DNA of 64,000 nucleotides from NCBI RefSeq assembly GCF_018390695.1, contig NZ_JAHBGF010000010.1, positions 310,001-374,000 on the forward strand. The letters run 5' to 3'. The stretch comes from Ancylobacter sonchi (GTDB lineage: Bacteria; Pseudomonadota; Alphaproteobacteria; Rhizobiales; Xanthobacteraceae). A program made the position numbers and the translations under genes. Below, one piece after another: positions 48,642 through 57,556 of this stretch; within the stretch, counting starts at the first letter, position 1; every line of letters begins with the position of its first letter. The notes below the pieces were generated by a model. That model worked only from the letters and a program-made list of their open reading frames with translations. It was not told where the DNA came from and searched no databases.

Positions 48642-49493
48642 ATGAACCTGCTCCGACCGCGCTTCCTGCACCGTCCGCTCCGCACCGGCGGTGCTGCGCT
48701 TGGTGTGCTCATGCTTGCCGCCGGCCTGTCGGCCGCCTCGGCCGAGAAGCTCCGTCTCGGCAATGAGGGCGTCTACCCGCCCTTCTCCATGGTCGATTCC
48801 TCCGGCAACCTCACCGGCATGGAGCCGGAGCTGGCGCGGGAGATGTGCAAGCGCATCGACGCCGATTGCGAGATCGTCGTCATGGACTTCAAGGCGCTGA
48901 TCCCCTCGATGCTGCAGGGCAAGTTCGACGGCATCGTCACGCAGATCTCGCCGACGCCGGAACGGGTCGAGAAGGCACTGTTCGCCATGCCGATCGTCTA
49001 TAATCCGGCGACCTTCATCGTCCGGAAGGACAGCGACTACACGCTGACCAAGGAAGGCGTCACCGGCAAGGGGCTGCGCATCGCGCTGCAGCGCGGCGCC
49101 TCCATGGTGCCCTACATCCACAAGCACTTCGGCAAGGACACCTTCACCGAGGTCTATTACGACAATCCGGACCAGATGAAGCTCGATCTGCTGGCCGGCC
49201 GGCTCGACCTCGTCTTCGATTCCAAGATCAACTGGACGCTGGAGCTGATCGCCAAGCCCGAGGGCAAGGACTACAAGCTCGCCGGCGGCGACCACTGGCT
49301 CGGCGACCCCGCCATCCCGGAGGCCGAGCGCGGCTACAGCTGGATCTTCCCGAAGAAGAGCGAGGCGCTGGTCAAGCGCGTCAACGCCGCGCTGACCGAG
49401 ATGATCAAGGACTGCACCTACACCAAGATCCGCAAGAAGTACGTGCCGGTCCAGACGCTCGCCGCCGAAGCCGCCTGCGCCAACGTGAACTGA
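48642..49493 (+). CDS. ABC transporter substrate-binding protein, family 3 (polar amino acid type)
   Basis: A 283-residue periplasmic protein. ATG 48642 lies 8 bases after AGGA; ATG 48636 is possible but too close. A signal peptide (LGVLMLAAGLSAASA-EK) is followed by the family 3 core: LRLGNEGVYPPFSMVDSSGNLTGMEPELAREMCKRI, DFKALIPSMLQGKFDGIVTQIS and YSWIFPKKSEALVKRVNAALTEM. It is related to lysine/arginine/ornithine- and cystine-binding proteins. Two Cys near the C-terminus (DCTY and AACANVN) are unusual. It follows LLM1 by about 44 bases and precedes its permeases. Confidence 0.92.
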   Translation: MNLLRPRFLHRPLRTGGAALGVLMLAAGLSAASAEKLRLGNEGVYPPFSMVDSSGNLTGMEPELAREMCKRIDADCEIVVMDFKALIPSMLQGKFDGIVTQISPTPERVEKALFAMPIVYNPATFIVRKDSDYTLTKEGVTGKGLRIALQRGASMVPYIHKHFGKDTFTEVYYDNPDQMKLDLLAGRLDLVFDSKINWTLELIAKPEGKDYKLAGGDHWLGDPAIPEAERGYSWIFPKKSEALVKRVNAALTEMIKDCTYTKIRKKYVPVQTLAAEAACANVN

Positions 49494-49518
49494 GCCCGAA
49501 CGACGCGGAGACCGGCCG

Positions 49519-50250
49519 ATGACCAACCTCTCCCTCGCCGACCTGGCGGGCTACATGCGCCAGCTCGGCGAGGGAGCGCTCATCACGCTGGAGCTGTTCG
49601 CCGCGAGCTTCACCCTGGCCTTCGCCTTCGGCGTGCTGATCGGCATCGTGACTTTGTCGCGCAGCCGCATCGTGCAGGCAGTGTGGCGGGTCTATGCGTC
49701 GATCTTCATGGGCGTGCCGTCGCTGCTGGTCATCTTCCTGACCTTTTACGGCGGCAGCGCCATGCTGGCGGCGGTGTTCGGCGAGTTCAGCGCGCGGATC
49801 GACGTCTCGCCCTTCGGCGCCGGCGTCACCGCCTTCACCGTCGTCTACGCCGCCTATATCGCCGAGCTGGTGCGCGGCGCCATCGGCAACCTGCCCAAGG
49901 GCCAGTTCGAGGGCGCCCGCGCGCTGGCAATCCCGCCTGTCATCATGTGGGGCAAGGTGATCCTGCCACAGGTGATGCGGCTCGCTCTGCCCGGCCTCGT
50001 CAATGTGTGGAGCTTCATGCTGAAGGAGACGCCGCTGGTCTCGCTCGCAGGCCTGCAGGATCTGGTCGCCGCCGCCAAGATCTCGGCCGGTGCGACCAAG
50101 GAGCCCTTCATCTTCTTCATTGCCACCGCCTTCGTTTTCATCGCCTTCAGCGCGGTGTCGTTCAAGCTGGCGACTTGGCTGGAAATCCGGCTCGATCGCG
50201 GCCACCGCCGCGAGGCGGCCGTCCGCTCCCCCTCCGGGGCTGCGGCATGA
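49519..50250 (+). CDS. Polar amino acid ABC transporter permease 1 (HisQ type)
   Basis: A 243-residue inner-membrane permease of the HisM/HisQ family, with four or five hydrophobic segments. The EAA-loop pattern is present as IGNLPKGQFEGARALAIPPVIMWGKVILPQ. Upstream GAGACCGGCCG precedes ATG 49519. Its stop overlaps the next ATG (ATGA). It forms the channel together with the second permease. Confidence 0.92.
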   Translation: MTNLSLADLAGYMRQLGEGALITLELFAASFTLAFAFGVLIGIVTLSRSRIVQAVWRVYASIFMGVPSLLVIFLTFYGGSAMLAAVFGEFSARIDVSPFGAGVTAFTVVYAAYIAELVRGAIGNLPKGQFEGARALAIPPVIMWGKVILPQVMRLALPGLVNVWSFMLKETPLVSLAGLQDLVAAAKISAGATKEPFIFFIATAFVFIAFSAVSFKLATWLEIRLDRGHRREAAVRSPSGAAA

Positions 50251-51023
50251 ACGGGCTGCCCATCGATCTCCATTTGGCCTGGGAGAGCCTGCCGGCGCTG
50301 TTCGACGGGCTTAAGATGACGGCGATCCTCACCGCGCTGCCGCTGCTGTTCGGTCTCGCGCTGGCTTTCCCGATCGGCTTTGCCCGCATGTCCGATCGCC
50401 GCTGGCTGGCCTTTCTGGCAGAGGCCTTCGTCACCTTCTTCCGCGGCGCGCCGCTGCTGATCCTGCTCTATCTGGTCTATTACGGCCTCGGCCAGATCGA
50501 GGCTCTACGCAAGGGCCCATTCTGGATCCTGTTCGGCTCGCCCTTCGGCTGCGCCATCGTCGCGCTCAGCTTCAATCACGCGGCCTACATGGTGGAGGTG
50601 CTGCGCGGCAGCCTGCTCGCCGTGCCACATGGCATCGTCGAGGCGAGCGAGGCGCTCGGCATCAGCCGACGCAACGTCTTCATCTGGGTGAAGATGCCGC
50701 TGGCGATCCGCTACGGGCTGAAGGCCTACCAGAACGAGGTGGTGAGCTTCATCAAGGGCACCGCGATCGTCTCGGTGGTGACGATCACCGACCTGACGGC
50801 GGTAGCTAATTCCATCTTCGAACAGACCTACGACCCTTTCACGCCGATCCTCTGCGCGGCAGCATTCTACTGGGCATTCGTCAACCTCGTGCGCATCGGC
50901 TTCGACCTGTGGGGGCGGTGGCTGAACCGCCACAATGCCGAGGACGTCGCGGCCGATGCGGTGGCGCCGGGGAGGGGACCGTCGCTGCGTCCCGCTTCGG
51001 ATCTGAAACAGGTGACGCCGTGA
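50247..51023 (+). CDS. Polar amino acid ABC transporter permease 2 (HisM type)
   Basis: A 258-residue permease. ATG 50247 overlaps the preceding stop (ATGA), so translation is coupled. GLKMTAILTALPLLFGLALAFPIGFARM begins the family domain, with EAA-like LRGSLLAVPHGIVEASEALGISRRN and a final LVRIGFDLWGRWLNR. The open frame extends upstream out of phase with any start signal and is disregarded. It overlaps the ATPase gene by 4 bases (GTGA). Confidence 0.92.
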   Translation: MNGLPIDLHLAWESLPALFDGLKMTAILTALPLLFGLALAFPIGFARMSDRRWLAFLAEAFVTFFRGAPLLILLYLVYYGLGQIEALRKGPFWILFGSPFGCAIVALSFNHAAYMVEVLRGSLLAVPHGIVEASEALGISRRNVFIWVKMPLAIRYGLKAYQNEVVSFIKGTAIVSVVTITDLTAVANSIFEQTYDPFTPILCAAAFYWAFVNLVRIGFDLWGRWLNRHNAEDVAADAVAPGRGPSLRPASDLKQVTP

Positions 51024-51787
51024 TCGTGCAAGCCGCCGATACCGCCGAGACAGGCGGACCCGCCATCGCGATTACCGGGCTGGTGAAGCACTATGGCAAC
51101 CACCGCGCGCTCAACGGCATCGATCTCGACATCCGGCGCGGCGAGAAGGTCGTGATCTGCGGCCCTTCCGGCTCGGGCAAGTCGACGCTGATCCGCTGCA
51201 TCAACGCGCTGGAGCGCCACGATGGCGGCTCCATCGTGGTGAACGGCATCAAGCTGACCGCCGACGAGGGCGCGGTGCAGGACATCCGCCAGGAAGTCGG
51301 CATGGTGTTCCAGCACTTCAACCTGTTTCCGCACCTCACCGCGCTGGAAAACTGCATGCTGGCGCCGCGGCTCAATCGCGGGCTGGCCAAGGCGCGGGCC
51401 GAGAAGCTCGCCATGCACTATCTGGAGCGGGTGCATCTGGCCGATCACGCCCGCAAATATCCCGCCCGCCTGTCCGGCGGCCAGCAGCAGCGGGTGGCGA
51501 TCGCGCGCGCGCTTTGCATGGAGCCGCGCATCCTCTTGTTCGACGAGCCGACCTCGGCGCTCGACCCGGAAATGGTCAAGGAGGTGTTGGGGGTCATGGA
51601 GGAACTGGCCGCCAGCGGCGTCACCATGATCTGCGTCACCCACGAGATGGGGTTCGCCCGCCGCGTGGCGGATCGCTGCGTCTTTATGGACCATGGCGAA
51701 ATCGTCGAGGACGGCGAGGCGGAGACCTTCTTCCAGGCGCCCGAGAGCGGGCGCCTGCGGGATTTCCTCGCCCGGATCCTGCGCTGA
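51020..51787 (+). CDS. Polar amino acid ABC transporter ATP-binding protein
   Basis: A 255-residue ATPase. GTG 51020 overlaps the upstream stop (GTGA). Walker A GPSGSGKST, Q-loop GMVFQHFNLFPHLT, signature LSGGQQQRVAIARAL, Walker B LLFDEPTSALDPE and H-loop CVTHEMGFARRVA show the GlnQ/HisP type. It energises the importer encoded just upstream and ends the five-gene plus-strand operon (LLM1, binding protein, two permeases, ATPase). Confidence 0.94.
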   Translation: MIVQAADTAETGGPAIAITGLVKHYGNHRALNGIDLDIRRGEKVVICGPSGSGKSTLIRCINALERHDGGSIVVNGIKLTADEGAVQDIRQEVGMVFQHFNLFPHLTALENCMLAPRLNRGLAKARAEKLAMHYLERVHLADHARKYPARLSGGQQQRVAIARALCMEPRILLFDEPTSALDPEMVKEVLGVMEELAASGVTMICVTHEMGFARRVADRCVFMDHGEIVEDGEAETFFQAPESGRLRDFLARILR

Positions 51788-51828
51788 CGCTGACGAGGCT
51801 GGTCGGCGGCCGCGTTTTGTGGCGGCCG

Positions 51829-52365
51829 TCAGGTCAGGTGGTGGAACTTGCGGCCGAAATAGACCAATCCCTCGCTGGCGCCGCCCTCGTGCAGGCCGAG
51901 CACCTCGCAGAACATCACGTCATGAGTACCGACGCTGGCCACCTGCGTCACGCGGCAGTCGAAGGCGACGGTGGCCTCCGACAGCACCGGTGCACCGGTG
52001 ACGAGCGTCGTCCAGCCGGCGGCCGCGAAACGCTCGTCCATGGTCTTCGCGCCGCCGGCGAAGCTCATGGAGAGCGCTTCGTGATGCGGGCCGGCGAGGG
52101 TGTTCACGCACAGCACCCGGCTCGACGTGATCGCCTGATGCGACTGGTTGGTGCGGTTCACGCACACCAGCAGCGTCGGCGGGCTGTCCGTCACCGAACA
52201 GACCGCCGAGGCGGTGAAGCCGTAACGGCCTTCCTCGCCAAGGCTGGTGATGATGTTCACCGCTGCCGGCAGCTTGGCCATGCCACTGCGGTAGAGGTCC
52301 CGGTTCACCGCCTCCGGCGCATCGGCCGGGGCCGGGGTGGCGGCATGCGACGCGGTCGCGCTCAT
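51829..52365 (-). CDS. Flavin reductase family protein (partner of LLM monooxygenases)
   Basis: A 178-residue FMN-binding reductase of the flavin_Reduct family (HpaC/NtaB/DszD type). ATG 52365 has GGAG 6 bases upstream. The family core is LPAAVNIITSLGEEGRYGFTASAVCSVTDSPPTLLVCVNR, then VLCVNTLAG, DCRVTQVASVGTHDVMFCEVLGL and YFGRKFH. It uses NAD(P)H to make free reduced FMN needed by two-component monooxygenases. It is the only such gene here and could serve all five LLM enzymes. It follows the LLM2 gene by 32 bases in the same direction. Confidence 0.92.
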   Translation of the reverse strand: MSATASHAATPAPADAPEAVNRDLYRSGMAKLPAAVNIITSLGEEGRYGFTASAVCSVTDSPPTLLVCVNRTNQSHQAITSSRVLCVNTLAGPHHEALSMSFAGGAKTMDERFAAAGWTTLVTGAPVLSEATVAFDCRVTQVASVGTHDVMFCEVLGLHEGGASEGLVYFGRKFHHLT

Positions 52366-52397
52366 GGGTTCTCCGATCGGCAAGGAAGAGGCGGGGA

Positions 52398-53708
52398 TCA
52401 GAACTCGCGCAGCATCTCGCGCAGCGTGGCCCCCTCGGTGTAGCTCGTGCGCGCTAGTCCTCGGCGCTGCAGCGCCGGCACCAGGCCCTCACAGATGTCG
52501 TTGATATACTGCCGGCTGATGTTGGAGGTGAACGGCCGGGTGATCAGGAAGCCGTCGCCACCGACCTCCGCCATCACCTCGCCCATCCGCTCCGCCACCT
52601 GGTCCGGCGTGCCGATAAGGCCGTCGAGGCCGCGCCCGAGTTGGTCGGCGCAGAGCTGGCGCAGGGTCTTGCCGGTGCCCCATTGCTGGAAGGCATCGAG
52701 CGAGCCCTGCTCGCCATTGGTGGTGAGGTGCGGCAGCGGCGCGTCGAGATCGAATTTGGAGAAGTCGATGTCGGTGATCGCGGCAATCAGCGCCAGCGCC
52801 TTCTCGCAATAATCGGGTGCCTCGACGATGCGGGCTGCCTTGGCCTTGGCCTCTTCCTCGGTCTCGCCGAGGATGGGGGCGACGACGAACAGCACCTTGA
52901 TCTCGTCCGGGTCGCGTCCGCCGGCCGCCGCCCGGGCGCGCACGTCGTCGCGATAGGCCTTCAGGCCGGCGACGCCCATCGACGGCGCGATGATGCTGTC
53001 GGCCGTCATGGCGGCGAACTGGCGGCCGCGCGGCGAACCGCCGGCCTGCACGAAGGCTGGACGGCCCTGCGGCGAGGGCACGCAGTTCAGCGGACCGCGG
53101 CTCTTGTAGTAGGTGCCCTCGAAGTGGATCGGCTTCACCTTGGTGAAGTCGGCATAGGTGCCGGTGGCGCGGTCGCGCACCACGGCATCCGGCTCCCAGC
53201 TACCCCAGAGCTGCTTGCACAGCTCGACATATTCGTCGGCCATGTCGTAGCGGGCCTGCCGGGGCGGCAGCTTGTCCATGCCGAAGTTCTCAGCCGCCAG
53301 GTCCTCGCCGGTGGTCACGATGTTCCAGCCGAACCGTCCCTTGCAGATATTGTCGAGCGTCGAGCACAGCCGGGCCAGCATGAAGGGCGGATAGGCCATG
53401 GTCGAGAAGGTCGCGACCACGCCCATATGCTTGGTGTTGGCGCCGATCAGCGCGGCCATCGGCGAGGGATCGGCCTTCGGTCCCATGATGTTGTGCTTGA
53501 GGTAGATCTCATTGGTGCCGCCATAGGCTTCCGAGATCATCAGCGTGTCCTCGAGCATGATGTAGTCGAAGCATGCCCGCTCCATGGCCTGGGCCATGTC
53601 GATGTAGAACTTGCCGTCCCACGGATCGCCGCCGCCGGTGAACGTCTTCGTCCATTCGTCGACGGCGAAATTGGTGAACCATCCGAGATGGAATGGCCGT
53701 GCACTCAT
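52398..53708 (-). CDS. LLM-class flavin-dependent monooxygenase 2
   Basis: A 436-residue enzyme of the same family as LLM1 but more divergent: FHLGWFTNFAVDEWTKTFTGGGDPW replaces the FLQGSS motif at the N-terminus. Common elements are ERACFDYIMLEDT, GVVATFSTMAYPPFMLARL, GRFGWNIVTTGEDLAAENFG, SRGPLNCVPSPQGRPAFVQAGGSPRG and GTPDQVAERMGEVM. The altered N-terminal loop, near the flavin/substrate pocket, suggests a different substrate. It forms a two-gene operon with the flavin reductase and is divergent from a LysR regulator, giving a self-contained two-component monooxygenase module. Confidence 0.92.
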   Translation of the reverse strand: MSARPFHLGWFTNFAVDEWTKTFTGGGDPWDGKFYIDMAQAMERACFDYIMLEDTLMISEAYGGTNEIYLKHNIMGPKADPSPMAALIGANTKHMGVVATFSTMAYPPFMLARLCSTLDNICKGRFGWNIVTTGEDLAAENFGMDKLPPRQARYDMADEYVELCKQLWGSWEPDAVVRDRATGTYADFTKVKPIHFEGTYYKSRGPLNCVPSPQGRPAFVQAGGSPRGRQFAAMTADSIIAPSMGVAGLKAYRDDVRARAAAGGRDPDEIKVLFVVAPILGETEEEAKAKAARIVEAPDYCEKALALIAAITDIDFSKFDLDAPLPHLTTNGEQGSLDAFQQWGTGKTLRQLCADQLGRGLDGLIGTPDQVAERMGEVMAEVGGDGFLITRPFTSNISRQYINDICEGLVPALQRRGLARTSYTEGATLREMLREF

Positions 53709-53847
53709 GAATTGCCCCGATACGCCTGATCACTCACCGAATGCGCCAGCCTAGAGCGGGGCGTCGACGCGGGACCATCGCCAAAACCCCAAGCGATGTT
53801 CCCGCCGGGGGACGGCACCATATTGGGCATTGCCGACACAACTGATG

Positions 53848-53862
53848 GATTGTTGATCAATC
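53848..53862. promoter_or_regulatory. Candidate LysR operator
   Basis: GATTG-TTGAT-CAATC is a perfect 5-5-5 palindrome and fits the T-N11-A LysR-box form. It is placed centrally between the divergent LLM2 and LysR genes, 140-150 bases from each start. Confidence 0.45.
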
Positions 53863-54000
53863 GCCTCCGGTGATGAAAATATGCGCACCATCGATTTCGG
53901 TCGCCGACCGGGGAAGGAGCGTGGCTCGGACGGCGCGCAATTTGCAAAGACACCGTTCGTCCGGGCGGGGCGCAGGGGGTGTGTCAGGAGAGGTGAGGTA

Positions 54001-55104
54001 ATGTCGAACATCAGCCAGATCTACGACGTCGACCTGAAGTTGCTCCGCTGCTTCTGTACCATCGTCGAGCAGAAGAGCTTCACCGCGGCGCAGGCGGCGC
54101 TCAATCTCTCGCAGTCGACCCTGAGCGAAAACCTCAAATCGCTCGAGATCCGGCTCGGCACACGGCTGTGCCGGCGCGGTCCCAAGGGATTCAAGCTGTT
54201 CCGGGAGGGGGAGGCGGTCTATCAGGCGGCCAAGGAGCTGTTCGCCTCCATCGAGACCTTCAAGCAGAAGGCGTCCAATCTCAATCAGGGAACCGGCTAC
54301 GAGCTTGTCGTCGGCATCCAGGACGGCATCGTCGAGAACCCCTCTGCGCGTATCCACGACGCCATCCGGCGCTTCTCGGAATATTATCCGAATGTACGCT
54401 TCCGCATGGAGGTCATGCTCGGCTTCCAGCTGACCGGCCGCGTCGCCGACGGCATGGTGCATGTCGGCATCGGGCTGGTGAACGACCAGTTCCCCCAGCT
54501 GACCTATGAGCACCTGTTCGACGAGCAGGGCTACATGTCCTGCAGCGACAAGCATCCGCTCTTCGCGGTGCCCGATGACGAGTTGACGCTCGACGACATC
54601 GAGTCGGCGGCATACTGCAACCGGGGGCATCTCGAATACTACCACCCCGAGCGCACCCGCCACGGCGTCACCTGCGGCGATATCGGGCTCGGCATCCAGT
54701 CGCAGCTCGCCCTCATTCTGTCCGGCCGGAACATCGGCTATGTGCTGGATCACACCGCCGAGCCGCTGATCGCCGCCGGCTCGTTGCGCGCGCTGCGGCC
54801 GGACCTGGTGCGCATCGTCAACCCGGTCACGGCGATGATGGGTCCCGGCGTGGCCGACTTCAAGCTCGCGCGCAGGTTCGTCGACTGCCTGGTCGACGTG
54901 CATATGGAACTCGGCCAGGGGAGGGTGCTGCCACGGCCGGCCTTCGCCACCAGCTGCGGCACGCTGGTCGAGCGGGACGGCGTCTGCGTGGTCTTGCCCT
55001 CGGCGAAGCCCGCCGAGCGGTTCGCTCCTGACGATGCCCTGTCACGCCGTGGGCAGGCATCTGCCCGCGAGGGGCACGTCGCCGATGGCGTTTCCGCGAC
55101 GTGA
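54001..55104 (+). CDS. LysR-family transcriptional regulator
   Basis: A 367-residue LTTR. ATG 54001 follows GGAGAGG. N-terminal HTH: YDVDLKLLRCFCTIVEQKSFTAAQAALNLSQSTLSENLKSLEIRLG; the substrate-binding domain covers about residues 95-300. The C-terminal 55 residues (after RVLPRPAFATSCGTL) are longer than usual for the family and low in order. It is divergent from the LLM2-flavin reductase operon and most likely controls it, perhaps with the neighbouring LLM cassettes. An upstream open frame extends to 53881 without a better start. Confidence 0.92.
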   Translation: MSNISQIYDVDLKLLRCFCTIVEQKSFTAAQAALNLSQSTLSENLKSLEIRLGTRLCRRGPKGFKLFREGEAVYQAAKELFASIETFKQKASNLNQGTGYELVVGIQDGIVENPSARIHDAIRRFSEYYPNVRFRMEVMLGFQLTGRVADGMVHVGIGLVNDQFPQLTYEHLFDEQGYMSCSDKHPLFAVPDDELTLDDIESAAYCNRGHLEYYHPERTRHGVTCGDIGLGIQSQLALILSGRNIGYVLDHTAEPLIAAGSLRALRPDLVRIVNPVTAMMGPGVADFKLARRFVDCLVDVHMELGQGRVLPRPAFATSCGTLVERDGVCVVLPSAKPAERFAPDDALSRRGQASAREGHVADGVSAT

Positions 55105-55183
55105 TCGCCGGCTGCCCGCTTGAGCGGGAGTGGTGGCCGGCCCCCCGGGACGCGAGGCCCGTCGTCGGCCGCCCCGGTAACGG

Positions 55184-56029
55184 TTAATTGTGGCGCCGGT
55201 GCCGCATGTGCATCAGGAACAGCTCGGCCTGCGACGAGATCGACAGCTTACCGTACAGCCGCTTGCGGTGCACCTTCACCGTGTGCTCGGAGATGCCGAG
55301 CCGCAGCGAGATCGACGGGTTGGTGTAGCCGTTGAGCACATGCGAGGCGACCTCGACCTCGCGCTGTGTCGCGTGGAACTCGCGCAGCCATGTCAGTTCG
55401 CTGGGGGACGCCGGGGCCGGCGGTTCCGCGGGTCGGTCGAGGGGGGCGCCGAACCGCGCCTCGATCATGGTGTGGCGGCGCACCAGCGAGGCGATCAGCG
55501 GCTCCATGCTGTGCAGGTCGGCAATGGTGGCGCCGTCGAACCAGTCCGAACCGATGCAGCGTCCGAGCGATATGTGCACCGTATGGCCGCGCTCGATCGG
55601 GCACAGCAGGCCGATCTCGTCGACCAGCGGGATGTCCTTGTAGTACGACTTGAAATAGGCGCTGTCGGTGAAGTCCGGACCGGACAGCTCGCCGCAGCGG
55701 CTCACCCCGATGGGCCGATTCTCCATGGCCGCGCGGTAGAAGGGGTCGAGCCGGTAGGCCTGCTTCACATAGCAGTGACGGAAGCGGTCGGGATTGATGA
55801 TCGAGCAGCGCTCAAGCACCGTCGGCTCCTTCTCCTCCTGGAAGGAGAGGATGACGCAGCTGTTGAAGTGGGCGATGGCGTAGAGCGCCGACCTGAGCGT
55901 CGGATGGAAATTCGGCGTGCCCAGCTGGTCGACGAGTTCCCCGAACACTTCGGGAAAGCGCATCAACGCCTCGTCCCGGACGGCAAATTGCGATGCCGTC
56001 CCGCTGCTCTGTATCCGATCCGTGGTCAT
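55184..56029 (-). CDS. LuxR-family transcriptional regulator
   Basis: A 281-residue regulator. ATG 56029 has AGGA close upstream. The C-terminal HTH is EFHATQREVEVASHVLNGYTNPSISLRLGISEHTVKVHRKRLYGKL, followed by a short tail. The N-terminal part (about 1-195) is a sensor-like region sharing the general plan of the regulator at 38842-39714 (SALYAIAHFNSCVILSFQEE, PFYRAAMENRP, HTVHISLGR). It is the last gene on the minus strand after the LLM3 gene and may be part of that operon, giving autoregulation. It is convergent with the LysR gene. Confidence 0.88.
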   Translation of the reverse strand: MTTDRIQSSGTASQFAVRDEALMRFPEVFGELVDQLGTPNFHPTLRSALYAIAHFNSCVILSFQEEKEPTVLERCSIINPDRFRHCYVKQAYRLDPFYRAAMENRPIGVSRCGELSGPDFTDSAYFKSYYKDIPLVDEIGLLCPIERGHTVHISLGRCIGSDWFDGATIADLHSMEPLIASLVRRHTMIEARFGAPLDRPAEPPAPASPSELTWLREFHATQREVEVASHVLNGYTNPSISLRLGISEHTVKVHRKRLYGKLSISSQAELFLMHMRHRRHN

Positions 56030-56168
56030 GCGATCCTCACATGCGGCACGGACGGAGCAAGGCAAGAAGCAGACCACCGCCGCATGCGTCATGCCGGGGC
56101 GGGTCGAGGTGCCGGTTCGCCGGTCCTCGATCCGTCCCGGTGGATCGACTGTCTGGTCAAGAAGACGT

Positions 56169-57479
56169 CTAGAACTCCAGCAGATTGTCGCGAAAATGTG
56201 CGTGTGTGTAAGCCTTGCGCATCAGGCCGCGCTTCTGCAGCGCCGGTACGAGGCCGTCCTCGATTTCGGCGACGGTGCGGCGGTGGAGATTGGGCAGAGA
56301 GAACAGGAAGCCGTCGCCGCCGACCGCCCGCATCACCTCGCCCATCTGCTCGGCGATATCGTCCGGCGAGCCGAGCAACTCGACGCCGTCGCCATCATGG
56401 GTGAAGGCGGTGATCGCTTCGCGCAGCGTCTTCTTGCCGGCCTGCCGGATGAAGTCGTCGAGCAACTGCTGGTGACCCTCGGTGGTCAGGTTGCCCACCG
56501 GCTGGTCGAGGTCGAGCTTGGTGAAGTCGATATTGGTGATCTTGCCGAGGAAGGCGAGCTTCAGGTCGCTCTGCTTGACGGCCTGTGCCCGCCGCTCGGC
56601 CTGGATCGCCCGCGCATCGGCCATGCTGGGGGCGATGATCGGCGTGACGAGGAACATGACCTTGCAGGTGTCGGGATCCCGGCCGGCGGTCACCATGCGC
56701 TGGCGCACATCGTCCCGATAGGCACGCATGTCGTCGACGCCGACCACGCTCGTCACCACGGTGTCGGCGTGCTGGGCGGCGAACTGCCGTCCGCGCGGCG
56801 AGCCGCCCGCCTGCGCGATCACCGGGCGTCCCTGCGGGGCCGGCCCGCAGTTCAGCGGGCCGCGGGAGCTGAAATACTTGCCCTTGTAGTCGATCTGGCG
56901 GACCCGCTCATGGTCGACCAGCACACCGTTGGCCTCGTCGGCGACGATGGCGTCGGCATCCCACGAGCCCCAGAGCTTCTCGACGATGTCGATATATTCG
57001 TCGGCCATTTCGTAGCGCAGGTCGTGCTTGGTCAGTTCCTCATAGCCGAAATTCTGGAAGGCGAATTTGGAGCTGCCGGTGACCATGTTCCAGCCGGCCC
57101 GGCCGCCGGAAACCTGATCGAGCGTGGCGATCTGCCGGGCGACGACGAAGGGGTGGTGCACGTAGGTGGCGAGCGTCGGCACGATGCCGATATGACGGGT
57201 CGCCGCCGTCATGAGAGCAGCCACCACCGCCGGGTCCTGGCGGGGAACCGAGATGCCGTTGCGCAGATAGATCTCGCGCGAACCGCCGAAGCTCTCGCCG
57301 ATATAGGGACCGTCCTCCAGCAGGATGTAGTCGAAGCACGCCCGCTCCAGCGCGCGGGCGACATCGATGAACAGGTCCGGCTTCATCCACGTTTCGGCGA
57401 TGCGGCCGGTCCACGGCGTACCCCACGCCTGGATGCTGGAGCCTTGAAGGAACAGGCCGAGGTGAAAGGGCTGCGACAT
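56169..57479 (-). CDS. LLM-class flavin-dependent monooxygenase 3
   Basis: A 436-residue enzyme close to LLM1: FHLGLFLQGSSIQAWGTPWTG opening, ERACFDYILLEDG, GIVPTLATYVHHPF, DQVSGGRAGWNMVTGSSKFAFQNFG, SRGPLNCGPAPQGRPVIAQAGGSPRG and GSPDDIAEQMGEVM. The start at 57479 is the family N-terminus; the same frame is open far upstream within the ATPase gene, but that extension is a shadow. It lies 77 bases downstream of the ATPase gene of the second amino-acid importer, mirroring the LLM-transporter pairing of the plus-strand operon. Confidence 0.92.
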   Translation of the reverse strand: MSQPFHLGLFLQGSSIQAWGTPWTGRIAETWMKPDLFIDVARALERACFDYILLEDGPYIGESFGGSREIYLRNGISVPRQDPAVVAALMTAATRHIGIVPTLATYVHHPFVVARQIATLDQVSGGRAGWNMVTGSSKFAFQNFGYEELTKHDLRYEMADEYIDIVEKLWGSWDADAIVADEANGVLVDHERVRQIDYKGKYFSSRGPLNCGPAPQGRPVIAQAGGSPRGRQFAAQHADTVVTSVVGVDDMRAYRDDVRQRMVTAGRDPDTCKVMFLVTPIIAPSMADARAIQAERRAQAVKQSDLKLAFLGKITNIDFTKLDLDQPVGNLTTEGHQQLLDDFIRQAGKKTLREAITAFTHDGDGVELLGSPDDIAEQMGEVMRAVGGDGFLFSLPNLHRRTVAEIEDGLVPALQKRGLMRKAYTHAHFRDNLLEF

Positions 57480-57556
57480 GTCGAGAATTTCCGAATGCTG
57501 GGCCGGGCCGGCGAGGCGCGGCAAACAGAAGGAGGCACGCGCAACGGCGCGCCGCC

